DNA of 64,000 nucleotides, taken from positions 62,001 through 126,000 of the forward strand of contig NZ_MUGW01000020.1 of the NCBI RefSeq assembly GCF_002217285.1, written 5' to 3'. The translations under genes were made by a program, and so were the position numbers. Below are positions 37,541-46,775 of this stretch, one piece after another; the first letter of the stretch is position 1; each line of letters begins with the position of its first letter. The notes beneath the pieces were generated by a model. That model was not told the origin of the DNA, searched no databases, and saw nothing but the letters and a program-made list of their open reading frames with translations. The DNA is from Flavobacterium hercynium (GTDB lineage Bacteria > Bacteroidota > Bacteroidia > Flavobacteriales > Flavobacteriaceae).

Positions 37541-38932
37541 ATGAAAATTACAAAAATTTGTTGTATTGGTGCGGGATATGTTGGAGGGCCAACAATGGCA
37601 GTTATTGCTCAAAAATGTCCTCAGATTCAAGTAACAGTTGTTGATTTGAATGAACAAAGAATCAAAGACTGGAACGATCCTGATACAGATAATATTCCAA
37701 TTTACGAACCAGGTCTTTCAGAAGTTGTTGCAGAAGCAAGAGGGAGAAATCTTTTTTTCTCAACAGAAGTAGAGAAAGCAATTGATGAAGCGCAAGTGAT
37801 TTTTATATCAGTAAACACACCTACCAAAACCTACGGAAAAGGTAAAGGTATGGCAGCTGATTTAAAGTACATTGAATTATGTGCCAGACAAATAGCGAAA
37901 GTTGCTAAACAAAACAAGATTGTAGTAGAAAAATCTACGTTACCGGTTAGAACTGCCGAAGCGATAAAAAGTATTTTAGATAATACAGGAAATGGAGTTC
38001 AGTTTCAAATATTATCTAATCCTGAGTTTTTAGCTGAAGGAACAGCAGTTTCAGATTTATTAAACCCAGACCGAATATTAATTGGTGGAGATTCAACACC
38101 GGAAGGTCAAGATGCAATCAATGCTTTAGTTGATGTTTATGCTAATTGGGTAAGTAAAGATAAAATCTTAACGACCAATGTTTGGTCTTCAGAATTGTCT
38201 AAACTTACAGCAAATGCGTTTTTAGCACAGCGAATTTCATCAATAAATGCAATGTCTGAGCTTTGTGAAAAAACAGGTGCAGATGTTAGTGAAGTTGCAA
38301 AAGCAATTGGAATGGATAGTAGAATCGGTTCTAAATTTTTGAAGGCTTCAGTTGGTTTTGGAGGTTCATGTTTTCAAAAAGATATTCTGAATCTTGTTTA
38401 CATTGCAAAATCGTACGGATTAAATGAAGTGGCAGATTATTGGGAACAGGTCATAATAATGAACGATCATCAAAAAAGAAGATTTTCTAATAAAATTGTT
38501 CAAACGTTATACAATACTGTTGCAGATAAAAAAATTACTTTCTTAGGTTGGGCTTTCAAAAAAGATACTAACGATACACGTGAGTCTGCAGCAATATATG
38601 TGGCAGATGATTTAATAAATGAGCAAGCTAAAATTTCTGTATACGATCCGAAAGTTTCAAGAACAAAAATGCTTGCAGATCTAAATTATTTAGAGACGAG
38701 ATCAGTTGATGAAAATACTAATGCAGTCCTTACATTTGATAATGCATACGATGCATGTCAAGGCTCGCATGCCATTGCTGTTCTTACAGAATGGGATGAA
38801 TTTACAACTTACGACTGGCAAAAAATTTACGATTCTATGCACAAGCCGGCATTTGTTTTTGACGGAAGAAATATATTAAATGCTGCTGAATTAGAATCGA
38901 TTGGATTTATATATAATGGAATAGGAGCATAA
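37541..38932 (+). CDS. ugd: UDP-glucose 6-dehydrogenase
   Basis: This 463-residue enzyme oxidises UDP-glucose to UDP-glucuronate in two NAD-dependent steps. It has the Rossmann start [18 protein letters not shown], the motif [19 protein letters not shown] characteristic of the animal-type branch, the catalytic cysteine in [17 protein letters not shown], and the C-terminal domain [17 protein letters not shown]. The length fits that branch better than the shorter bacterial type. It provides a precursor for uronic-acid-containing polysaccharide. Confidence 0.93.
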   Translation: MKITKICCIGAGYVGGPTMAVIAQKCPQIQVTVVDLNEQRIKDWNDPDTDNIPIYEPGLSEVVAEARGRNLFFSTEVEKAIDEAQVIFISVNTPTKTYGKGKGMAADLKYIELCARQIAKVAKQNKIVVEKSTLPVRTAEAIKSILDNTGNGVQFQILSNPEFLAEGTAVSDLLNPDRILIGGDSTPEGQDAINALVDVYANWVSKDKILTTNVWSSELSKLTANAFLAQRISSINAMSELCEKTGADVSEVAKAIGMDSRIGSKFLKASVGFGGSCFQKDILNLVYIAKSYGLNEVADYWEQVIIMNDHQKRRFSNKIVQTLYNTVADKKITFLGWAFKKDTNDTRESAAIYVADDLINEQAKISVYDPKVSRTKMLADLNYLETRSVDENTNAVLTFDNAYDACQGSHAIAVLTEWDEFTTYDWQKIYDSMHKPAFVFDGRNILNAAELESIGFIYNGIGA

Positions 38933-39018
38933 TTGTTTTGCTGGTTTTGATTTGGAATTTTAAGAGAAAAATAATAACAAGCGATCTAATTGGTTTTATT
39001 TCGATATAAAGAAAATAT

Positions 39019-39483
39019 ATGAATTGGTATGTTTTGTATACTAAGCCTAAATGGGAAAAAAAGGTCGCTGAAAGGTTAATTCAAATGGGAGTTGACTGTT
39101 ATTGTCCTGTAATTACAAAAGTTAAAGAATGGTCTGACAGAAAGAAAAAAGTAGAAATACCTCTTTTTAATTCTTATGTTTTTGTTAATTTAAAAGATAC
39201 AGATCGAAATTCAGTATTTCAGATAGCAGGAGTGGTCCGATATTTGTTTTGGTTGGGGAAACCAGCAATTGTGCGTGATGAAGAGATCAATATTATAAAA
39301 AAGAGTCTTGCTGCTACAAATATTAGTGATATTTCCGTAACTTCAATTCAGGTTGGTGATCGAATAAAGTTAGAGTCGGGAGCATTTAGTAATCAAGATG
39401 CTATTGTTCAGGAAGTTTCGAATACACATTATATTTTAGTGTTAGAAAGTTTAGGCTGTGTTTTAAAAATAAAATATAAATAA
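39019..39483 (+). CDS. NusG-family antitermination factor of the UpxY/RfaH class
   Basis: This 154-residue protein has a NusG N-terminal domain (MNWYVLYTKPKWEKKVAERL, then EIPLFNSYVFVNL) and a C-terminal KOW-type domain (about 107-154; IQVGDRIKLESGAFSNQDAI). It is shorter than housekeeping NusG and lies in a polysaccharide locus, like UpxY of Bacteroides and LoaP/RfaH elsewhere. These ride RNA polymerase and stop premature termination in long operons. It is followed by its own terminator. The next promoter drives a very long unit whose leader has an ops-like sequence, a plausible target. Confidence 0.9.
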   Translation: MNWYVLYTKPKWEKKVAERLIQMGVDCYCPVITKVKEWSDRKKKVEIPLFNSYVFVNLKDTDRNSVFQIAGVVRYLFWLGKPAIVRDEEINIIKKSLAATNISDISVTSIQVGDRIKLESGAFSNQDAIVQEVSNTHYILVLESLGCVLKIKYK

Positions 39484-39489
39484 TTTTTT

Positions 39490-39520
39490 AAAACTATAAA
39501 ATATTGTTTTATAGTTTTTT
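39490..39520 (+). terminator. Terminator after the upxY-like gene
   Basis: A 12-bp stem (AAAACTATAAAA/TTTTATAGTTTT) with a TATTG loop ends in a run of T. It closes the first polysaccharide unit. Confidence 0.82.
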
Positions 39521-39659
39521 AGGAGTTAAAATGGCTTTTTTTGGTTATTTTTAGCTTCTCTTTTTTTATAAGTGAAAAATGTTATGATCTGATTAGTAGA
39601 GATTTGATAATTTGACTTTTTGTAATTCAGTATGTTTTCGATTTCTGTCAGAAACGCTA

Positions 39660-39690
39660 TTGAATAAGTTGACTTATTATATTATCTTTG
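39660..39690 (+). promoter_or_regulatory. Promoter of the second polysaccharide unit
   Basis: TTG at 39660-39662 and TATCTTTG at 39683-39690 are 20 bases apart and match the Bacteroidetes consensus. The 140 bases before it, back to the upxY terminator, hold no gene. The predicted start is near 39694, leaving a leader of about 64 bases. Confidence 0.78.
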
Positions 39691-39716
39691 CCAAAAATGA
39701 TTTTGAAGTATCTGTG

Positions 39717-39753
39717 CCCAATTTATGGGACTCAGAGAGGCGAAGCCGTGAGT
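39717..39753 (+). promoter_or_regulatory. Two-hairpin leader with an ops-like 12-mer
   Basis: CCCA/TGGG (39717-39729) forms a small hairpin. ACTCA (39730-39734) then pairs with TGAGT (39749-39753), and inside this GGC/GCC closes a GAA loop. The segment GGCGAAGCCGTG (39739-39750) shares eight of twelve bases with the enterobacterial ops element GGCGGTAGCGTG, which recruits RfaH. It lies about 45 bases downstream of the predicted start and four bases before the first codon. The match is by eye and could be chance, but the context fits. Confidence 0.45.
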
Positions 39754-39757
39754 TTAA

Positions 39758-41071
39758 ATGACTGAAGTAAATAAAAAAGAACACAAATTGGATAAAAACA
39801 TAAAAATTGCCGTAATAGGTTTGGGTTATGTTGGTTTACCTTTGGCTAGGTTATTTGCAACAAAATATGCTGTTATAGGTTTTGATATCAATGAAGCACG
39901 AGTAGCTTCTTTAAAATCTGGAACAGATACTACATTAGAAATTGACGATATAACTTTGCAAAAAGTATTAGTTGAAAATGCAAATGAAGAAGTTGGATTG
40001 TATTGTACAACATCTTTAAATGATATAGCAGACTGTAATTACTTTATTATAACCGTTCCAACACCAGTTGATAAGAATAATCGTCCAGATTTAACTCCTT
40101 TATATAAATCAAGCGAAGCAGTTGGAAAAATATTAAAAAAAGGCGACATCGTAATTTATGAGTCGACTGTTTATCCAGGTGTTACAGAAGAACAATGCGT
40201 TCCTGTCTTAGAAAGAGTTTCAGGTTTGACATTCAATGAGGATTTTTTCGCAGGATATTCGCCTGAAAGAATAAATCCCGGAGATAAAGAACATACCGTA
40301 GAAAAGATCTTAAAAGTGACTTCAGGTTCAACACCTGAAATTGGCTTGCAGGTTGATGCATTGTATAAATCAGTTATAACAGCTGGTACACATTTGGCAC
40401 CATCAATAAAAGTAGCTGAAGCAGCAAAAGTTATCGAAAACTCTCAGAGAGATATTAATATTGCTTTTGTTAATGAGTTAGCTAAAATCTTCAATTTAAT
40501 GGGCATTGATACTCAGGAAGTATTAACTGCTGCTGCAACAAAATGGAATTTCCTTCCCTTTAAACCAGGTTTAGTAGGTGGACACTGTATCGGTGTTGAT
40601 CCTTATTATTTAGCACAACGAGCACAAGAATTTGGATATCATCCTGAAATAATTTTAGCAGGAAGACGTCTTAATGATAGCATGGGGGAATATGTGGCTT
40701 CTCAAATTGTAAAATTGATGATTAAAAAAGGAATTTCAGTTAATGGAGCGACTCTTTTAATGTTAGGTGTTACTTTCAAAGAAAATTGCCCCGATGTTCG
40801 AAATACTAAAATCATTGATGTCGTTAAAGCATTAAAAGAATATGGTATCGCAGTAACTATCTATGACCCATTGGCAAATAAAGAAGAAGTTGAAAGGGAA
40901 TATAAACTGACGACAATGAAGTCACTTCCGGAAGAGAAGTTTGATTCAATTGTTTTAGGAGTATCACATAAAGAATTTTTAGAATTAGATTTTTCTAGTT
41001 TGCAAAAAGAGAATAGTTTGTTATATGATGTAAAAGGGGTTTTAGGATCCTTGGCAGATAATAGATTGTAA
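39758..41071 (+). CDS. UDP-N-acetylhexosamine 6-dehydrogenase (WbpO/TviB/WecC type)
   Basis: This 437-residue NAD-dependent enzyme oxidises C6 of a UDP-N-acetylhexosamine to the uronate. It has [45 protein letters not shown], the catalytic cysteine in [18 protein letters not shown] and the C-terminal [17 protein letters not shown]. The pattern is closest to the WbpO/TviB branch. Together with the WbpP/TviC-like epimerase at 36528 it could make UDP-GalNAcA. It is the first gene after the promoter and structured leader. Confidence 0.9.
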   Translation: MTEVNKKEHKLDKNIKIAVIGLGYVGLPLARLFATKYAVIGFDINEARVASLKSGTDTTLEIDDITLQKVLVENANEEVGLYCTTSLNDIADCNYFIITVPTPVDKNNRPDLTPLYKSSEAVGKILKKGDIVIYESTVYPGVTEEQCVPVLERVSGLTFNEDFFAGYSPERINPGDKEHTVEKILKVTSGSTPEIGLQVDALYKSVITAGTHLAPSIKVAEAAKVIENSQRDINIAFVNELAKIFNLMGIDTQEVLTAAATKWNFLPFKPGLVGGHCIGVDPYYLAQRAQEFGYHPEIILAGRRLNDSMGEYVASQIVKLMIKKGISVNGATLLMLGVTFKENCPDVRNTKIIDVVKALKEYGIAVTIYDPLANKEEVEREYKLTTMKSLPEEKFDSIVLGVSHKEFLELDFSSLQKENSLLYDVKGVLGSLADNRL

Positions 41072-41094
41072 TAAGTAAAGCTTATTTAAAAGAA

Positions 41095-42102
41095 ATGGAA
41101 ACAAACAATTCGATTATACATGTAATATTGACTGGTGGAGTAGGGAGCAGATTATGGCCCCTTTCAAGAAAAAGTCAACCAAAACAATATTTAGAGATAT
41201 TTGAAGGAAAGTCTTTATTTGAAATGACTGTTGACCGAAATAGTCATTTAGCAAAGAAAGTAATGGTTGTTGGAAATATTGATAATCATCAATTAAGTGG
41301 AAAAGTAATGGATAAAACCAAAACTTCATACGTTAATATTGTTGAATCAACTCCTAGAAATACTGCAGCGGCAATTGCCTTTGCTGCATTTGCCTCCAAT
41401 CCAGATGATATTTTAATAGTTACTCCTTCAGATCACATTATAGATCGAATGGACGATTATAATAAGGCGATTAATGAAGCTATTATGAAAGCTCAGGATG
41501 GCTTTATAGTGACTTTTGGAATTATTCCTACTAAACCAGAGACAGGTTATGGTTATATTGAATCGAAAGGCGATAATGTTATCTCTTTTCGAGAGAAACC
41601 AAATGAAACTACAGCAAAAGATTTTATAGCAAGAGGAAATTTTTTATGGAATAGTGGAATGTTTTGTTTTAAAGCAGGAGTTCTTTTGGAAGAATTAAAA
41701 CAATTTCAACCAGATGTTTATGAAAAATCTAAAGCTGTTTGGGAATCAAATCAGGATGGATTTTTAGATTTACATCTATCATTAGAAATTCCGTCTATTA
41801 GTATAGATTACGCAGTCATGGAAAGAAGTAAAAAGATAAAAGTTGTTCCTGCTTCATTTTCATGGTCAGATTTGGGTTCATTTGAATCCGTTTATGATTA
41901 TTTAGTTACAAAGGGGCATTCTGTTGATTCAAAAGGTAATATGGTAATTGGAAGTGATAAGCATACAACATTTTTAGGTTTGAAAAATACTATTTTTGTT
42001 TATACGGATACAGCAAATTTAATTTTGCAAAAAGAAAATTCTCAAGATGTAAAAGACATTTACAACGAGTTAGAAAGACAAAATTCAGTTTTACTAAATT
42101 AA
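41095..42102 (+). CDS. manC: Mannose-1-phosphate guanylyltransferase
   Basis: This 335-residue enzyme makes GDP-mannose from mannose-1-phosphate and GTP. The nucleotidyltransferase signature GGVGSRLWPLSRKSQPKQ, the motif VTPSDHII, and FREKPNETTAKDFIARGNFLWNSG-type sequence are present. It lacks the C-terminal phosphomannose isomerase domain of the bifunctional form. No GDP-mannose dehydratase or fucose synthase is in the window, so mannose itself or a downstream-encoded derivative is likely. Confidence 0.92.
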   Translation: METNNSIIHVILTGGVGSRLWPLSRKSQPKQYLEIFEGKSLFEMTVDRNSHLAKKVMVVGNIDNHQLSGKVMDKTKTSYVNIVESTPRNTAAAIAFAAFASNPDDILIVTPSDHIIDRMDDYNKAINEAIMKAQDGFIVTFGIIPTKPETGYGYIESKGDNVISFREKPNETTAKDFIARGNFLWNSGMFCFKAGVLLEELKQFQPDVYEKSKAVWESNQDGFLDLHLSLEIPSISIDYAVMERSKKIKVVPASFSWSDLGSFESVYDYLVTKGHSVDSKGNMVIGSDKHTTFLGLKNTIFVYTDTANLILQKENSQDVKDIYNELERQNSVLLN

Positions 42103-42112
42103 TATAATTAAA

Positions 42113-43159
42113 GTGAAAAAAATTCTTATCACAGGAGGTGCTGGCTTCATAGGGTCACATGTTGTTAGACGTTTTGTAAATAAATATTCAGAATATCAAA
42201 TATTTAATTTAGATGCGCTTACTTATGCAGGAAATTTAGAGAATATTCAAGATATTGAAAATAAGCCAAATTATAATTTTATAAAAGGTGATATAGTTGA
42301 TGAAGCTTTTATCAACGAACTTTTTTCTAAGCATAATTTTGATGGTGTATTGCATTTGGCTGCGGAGTCACATGTTGATAGATCGATCGAAAATCCATTG
42401 TCATTTGTTAAGACAAATGTAATTGGTACGATGAATTTATTAAATGCAGCTAGAACACAATGGAAAGATAATTTTGAAGGGAAAAGATTTTATCATATTA
42501 GTACCGATGAAGTATATGGTTCATTGGGAGCAGAAGGCCTTTTTACAGAGACTACAGCTTACGATCCTAATTCTCCATATTCGGCTTCAAAAGCCAGTTC
42601 AGATCATTTTGTTCGTGCTTATGGAGAAACTTATGGTCTACCATATGTGTTGACAAATTGTTCTAATAATTACGGTTCTTATCACTTTCCTGAAAAATTA
42701 ATTCCTCTTTTTATTAACAATATAATTAATAATAAATCATTACCAGTTTATGGCGATGGAAATTATACACGAGACTGGTTATTTGTAGAAGATCACGCTA
42801 TTGCAATTGATCTTGTTTTCCATGAAGGAAAAAATCATGAAACTTATAATATTGGTGGTTTCAATGAATGGAAGAATATTGATTTGGTGAAATTGTTATG
42901 CCAAATTATGGATCAAAAATTAGGAAGAGTTGAAGGCACATCTCAAAATTTAATCACTTATGTAAAAGACAGACCAGGGCACGATTTACGATATGCTATT
43001 GATGCTTCAAAAATAAACAAAGAATTGGGATGGAAACCATCTGTTACTTTTGAAGAAGGTTTAGAAAAAACCATTAATTGGTATCTTAATAATGAAGATT
43101 GGTTAATCAATGTAACTTCTGGTTCTTATAAAGATTATTATAAAAAGCAATACTCTTAA
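42113..43159 (+). CDS. rmlB: dTDP-glucose 4,6-dehydratase
   Basis: This 348-residue SDR enzyme converts dTDP-glucose to dTDP-4-keto-6-deoxyglucose. It has TGGAGFIGSHVVRRF, HLAAESHVDRSIENP, the STDEVYGSLG motif, YSASKASSDHFVRAYGETYG (Tyr/Lys pair) and NCSNNYGSYHFPEKLIPLFI, all standard for RmlB. The start is GTG. rmlA, rmlC and rmlD are not in the window, so the final sugar (rhamnose or an amino-deoxy sugar) is undetermined. Confidence 0.94.
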   Translation: MKKILITGGAGFIGSHVVRRFVNKYSEYQIFNLDALTYAGNLENIQDIENKPNYNFIKGDIVDEAFINELFSKHNFDGVLHLAAESHVDRSIENPLSFVKTNVIGTMNLLNAARTQWKDNFEGKRFYHISTDEVYGSLGAEGLFTETTAYDPNSPYSASKASSDHFVRAYGETYGLPYVLTNCSNNYGSYHFPEKLIPLFINNIINNKSLPVYGDGNYTRDWLFVEDHAIAIDLVFHEGKNHETYNIGGFNEWKNIDLVKLLCQIMDQKLGRVEGTSQNLITYVKDRPGHDLRYAIDASKINKELGWKPSVTFEEGLEKTINWYLNNEDWLINVTSGSYKDYYKKQYS

Positions 43160-43220
43160 ACTTATTAAACGAAAAATATAATTGTACCAAATTTCGGTAA
43201 ATTAAAAGTAAAAATCACCT

Positions 43221-45674
43221 ATGAAAAAAACACTTTACGTTCTTACTTTGATTTTAATCTTATTTATATCTTCAAGTGCTAGATCGCAAGATTTATTAAA
43301 ATCACAGGATTTAAGTACTGTTAGAGTTGATTATCTGTCAGATGAAGAGATGTCCAAAATTAGCGCACAATTAAAGAGTAGGAATGTTACTCTTGATGAT
43401 GTTGAAGATATGGCAATAGCCAAAGGTATGAGTAAAACAGAGTTTAATAAATTAAAGAAAAAACTTGATAGTTACGAGGAGAAAACAGGAAAGAAAAGTT
43501 CAAAATCTAAAAATAAGAAAAAAAATAAAGATAGTGAATTTGATGATATAGAATCAGATACCGTTTTTGGAAGGAATCAAAAAAAGATTCTCAATGTCAA
43601 AAAGAAGGACTCTGTTAATGCTTTAATTTTTGGTTCAGAACTTTTTGATAATCCTACTTTAAATTTTGCTCCGGATTTAAGTATGGCGACACCCGTAAAT
43701 TATATTTTGGGACCAGGTGATAGTTTAGAAATAAGTATTTATGGTATTCAGCAATATGAAGATGAAATACAAGTAAATTTTGAAGGTAAAATTGCAATTG
43801 AAAATGTTGGACAAATTGTAGTTTCCGGTATGACAATTGAAGCAGCTACACAAAAAATTAAGTCAGCAATAGCTAAAGTTTACAGTACTGTTCGATCTGG
43901 TCAATCAAAAGTAAGTGTAAGTCTAAGTACGATTAGAACAATGAAAGTTACAATAGTTGGAGGAAAGCAACCTGGTAACTATTCGATTTCATCACTTGCA
44001 TCTGTTTATAATGCATTACATTTAGCAGGAGGACCTGGTAAGAACGGAAGTTATAGAAACATAGAATTAATCCGAAATAATAAAGTTTACAAGAATATTG
44101 ATATTTATAAATTTTTAGTGAAAGGAGATCAATCTGAAAATGTAAGTTTGAAAGATAATGATGTTATCAGGATTCCAGCTTATAGTCAAAGAGTAACAGT
44201 TGTAGGTGAAGTAAAACGAGCAGGTATTTTTGAGATGAAGTCTGGTGAAACATTTAAAGATTTATTATCCTTCGCATCTGGATTTAGCGAATCCGCATAT
44301 ACAGCGTCGGTTAATATATTGCAAAAAACAGGTAAAGAATTGAAAGTTCAAGATTTAAATGAAAGTCAATACGCAGTTTATCAACCTCAATCTGGTGATT
44401 TAATAAAAATTTCAAAAATATTAAATCGTTTTGAAAATCGTATAAAAATTGAAGGTTCTGTCTTTAGACCGGATTATTACTCTTTTAATGAAGGAATGAG
44501 AATTTCTGATCTTGTAACCAGAGCAGAAGGTCTGAAAGAAGAAGCTTATACTAAGAGAGCTACAATTATTCGTTTAAAGCCTGATCATACTACTGAAATT
44601 GTAAACTTAAATTTAGAGAATGCTCTGTCTGGTGATTTAGCAGCAGATATTGAATTAAAGAGAGAAGATATTGTTACAATATATTCTGTATTAGATTTTA
44701 GAGAAGAATATAAAGTTACAATTGACGGTGAGGTAAAAAATCCTGGTGAATATGAGTTTTATGAGAATTTAACTTTAAATGATTTAGTTATACAGGTAGG
44801 AGGACTAACTGGATCTGCTTCTAAAAGAGTTGAAATTGCCAGAATGGTGAAATCAGATGCAATTGATGATAATGATCCAAAACGCGTTCAATTGATTGAT
44901 CTTGAAATTTCTGCAGATAATAATGAGCAAATTCAAAATTTTGAATTAATGCCATTTGATGTTATTAATATTAGACGAATGGCTGTCTATGAAAAACCAC
45001 AAATAGTCAAAATAAGTGGTGCGGTAACTTATCCTGGAAAATATGTTCTTGCAAATAAAAAAGAGTCCCTTTACAATGTTGTTATGAGAGCAGGAGGATT
45101 AACTGCAGTTGCTAATCTCGATGGTATGAAGATTAAAAGACCTATTAAAGATGAGCAAATTCAGCAATTGAAATCAGTAAATCTGAATATAGAAAAAGAT
45201 ACACTAAACAAACTTTCTAAAAAGCTTAAGGATGAACTAAAATTTGCTACAATTCCTATTAATTGGGAGAAAATAGTTAAAGATAAAAATCACTACTCAA
45301 ATGTAACATTGTTTCCTGGTGATGAGATTGAAGTTGCAGTTTATAATGAAGGAGTTAAAGTTACTGGGAACGTTTTGCTAACTTCTGAAATTCCATATAG
45401 AAAAGGCAAGGGATTTAAATATTATATTAATGCTGTTGGTGGTGTAGATAGCAAAGGTTGGAAAAAGAAGGCATACGTAATATATCCAAACGGAAAAGCA
45501 GCAGTCACAGGATCATTTTTATTTTTTAGGTCTTATCCTAATGTGACTCCAGATTCTCAAATTGTAGTACCTCAAAAACCTGAAGCGAAAAAAATGAGTG
45601 CAGGTGAATGGGTAGGTATTGGAAGTGTATTAAGTACTATGACTTTAGCTATTCTTGCATTTTTAAGAACATAA
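43221..45674 (+). CDS. Large multi-SLBB polysaccharide export protein (Wza family)
   Basis: This 817-residue protein begins with a Sec signal peptide (about 1-22, SSARSQ) and has no lipobox. A basic Lys-rich spacer follows (about 90-105), then the polysaccharide-export domain (about 160-240; NYILGPGDSLEISIYGIQQY) and several SLBB repeats (for example VTIVGGKQPGNYSISSLAS, VTVVGEVKRAGIFEMKSG, IKIEGSVFRPDYYSFNEGM, VTIDGEVKNPGEYEFYENL, VKISGAVTYPGKYVLANK). A hydrophobic helix (VGIGSVLSTMTLAILAFL) ends it. It is much longer than the Wza-like protein at 33275 and is paired with the wzz-like gene five bases downstream. Confidence 0.92.
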   Translation: MKKTLYVLTLILILFISSSARSQDLLKSQDLSTVRVDYLSDEEMSKISAQLKSRNVTLDDVEDMAIAKGMSKTEFNKLKKKLDSYEEKTGKKSSKSKNKKKNKDSEFDDIESDTVFGRNQKKILNVKKKDSVNALIFGSELFDNPTLNFAPDLSMATPVNYILGPGDSLEISIYGIQQYEDEIQVNFEGKIAIENVGQIVVSGMTIEAATQKIKSAIAKVYSTVRSGQSKVSVSLSTIRTMKVTIVGGKQPGNYSISSLASVYNALHLAGGPGKNGSYRNIELIRNNKVYKNIDIYKFLVKGDQSENVSLKDNDVIRIPAYSQRVTVVGEVKRAGIFEMKSGETFKDLLSFASGFSESAYTASVNILQKTGKELKVQDLNESQYAVYQPQSGDLIKISKILNRFENRIKIEGSVFRPDYYSFNEGMRISDLVTRAEGLKEEAYTKRATIIRLKPDHTTEIVNLNLENALSGDLAADIELKREDIVTIYSVLDFREEYKVTIDGEVKNPGEYEFYENLTLNDLVIQVGGLTGSASKRVEIARMVKSDAIDDNDPKRVQLIDLEISADNNEQIQNFELMPFDVINIRRMAVYEKPQIVKISGAVTYPGKYVLANKKESLYNVVMRAGGLTAVANLDGMKIKRPIKDEQIQQLKSVNLNIEKDTLNKLSKKLKDELKFATIPINWEKIVKDKNHYSNVTLFPGDEIEVAVYNEGVKVTGNVLLTSEIPYRKGKGFKYYINAVGGVDSKGWKKKAYVIYPNGKAAVTGSFLFFRSYPNVTPDSQIVVPQKPEAKKMSAGEWVGIGSVLSTMTLAILAFLRT

Positions 45675-45678
45675 TTTA

Positions 45679-46749
45679 ATGGAAAATAAATATATTGAGA
45701 ACGATGATATGTCGTTAAAAGAGTTAATTGAGAAAGCAAAAGAATGGTACATTTTTTTGCTTTCTCAATGGAAAACTATCATACTAGCTGGAATTATTGG
45801 TGGGACATTGGGATTAACTTATGCTTTTATGAAGAAACCAGTTTATACGGCTACTTTATCTTTCGCATTAGAAGATGATAAATCAGGTGGCGGAAGTTTA
45901 GGTAGTGCGCTGGGTCTAGCAGGTTCATTGGGACTGGATTTAGGTGGTGGAGGTGGAAGTATTTTTACAGGCTCTAATTTGACAGAGTTATTTAAATCTC
46001 GAAGAATGGTTGAGGAAACCTTGCTTACTCAGGTTAATTATAATCAAAAGGAGGTTACTCTAGCAGAAATGTATATTGATATTAATAAATTAAGAAAGGG
46101 CTGGGAAGAGAACAAAAAATTGGTTCATATTAATTTTCCTTTAAATTTAAAAAGAGAGAATTTTACTCGAATTCATGATAGTATTTTAGGATCTATCTAT
46201 AAACAATTATCTAAAAGTAGTTTACTAGTTGCTCAAAAAGATAAAAAGATTTCTATAATTAATATTGATATGAGCTCAACTGATGAGTTGTTCGCAAAAT
46301 ATTTTTGTGAAGCTCTTGCAAAACAAGTTGGGAAATTTTATATAGATACTAAAAGTAAAAAAGCTAGGATTAACATGGGTATTTTATCGCGTCAAGTTGA
46401 TTCCATAAGAAAAGAATTAAATGGCGCTATTTCTGGTGTAGCAATTGCTAATGATAATACTTTTAATCTTAATCCGGCACTTAATGTTCGTCGTAGTCCG
46501 ATGGCAAGGAGGCAAGTAGATGTTCAGGCAAATACAGCAATATTGACAGAGCTTGTTAAGCAATCAGAATTAGCTAAAGTTACTTTAAGAAAGGAAACGC
46601 CATTAATTCAGGTTATAGATAGACCAATTTTACCATTGCCAAAAGAAGGTTTTGGAAGAGCTAAAGGTTTAATTTTAGGTGGTGTTTTATTTAGTTTTTT
46701 AGCAGCCTTCTTTTTAGTTATTAAAAAGATCTTTAATGATTTATTATAA
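45679..46749 (+). CDS. Wzz-family chain-length determinant / polysaccharide co-polymerase
   Basis: This 356-residue inner-membrane protein has TM1 at about 35-52 (TIILAGIIGGTLGLTYAFM) and TM2 near the end (GLILGGVLFSFLAAFFLVI), with a periplasmic region between them. That region has an unusual Gly/Ser/Leu-rich stretch (about 75-105, LGLDLGGGGGSIFTGSN) and a helical part. There is no kinase domain, unlike the wzc-like protein at 34076. It is translated five bases after the large SLBB protein and probably forms the second export complex with it. Confidence 0.9.
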   Translation: MENKYIENDDMSLKELIEKAKEWYIFLLSQWKTIILAGIIGGTLGLTYAFMKKPVYTATLSFALEDDKSGGGSLGSALGLAGSLGLDLGGGGGSIFTGSNLTELFKSRRMVEETLLTQVNYNQKEVTLAEMYIDINKLRKGWEENKKLVHINFPLNLKRENFTRIHDSILGSIYKQLSKSSLLVAQKDKKISIINIDMSSTDELFAKYFCEALAKQVGKFYIDTKSKKARINMGILSRQVDSIRKELNGAISGVAIANDNTFNLNPALNVRRSPMARRQVDVQANTAILTELVKQSELAKVTLRKETPLIQVIDRPILPLPKEGFGRAKGLILGGVLFSFLAAFFLVIKKIFNDLL

Positions 46750-46775
46750 TCTATTAAGTTTATTAGGGTTAAAAA

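Noticed and set aside
39490..39757. A JUMPStart sequence in front of the polysaccharide genes
   Set aside because: The full 39-base enterobacterial JUMPStart is not present; only a short ops-like segment within a hairpin is seen and is reported as such.
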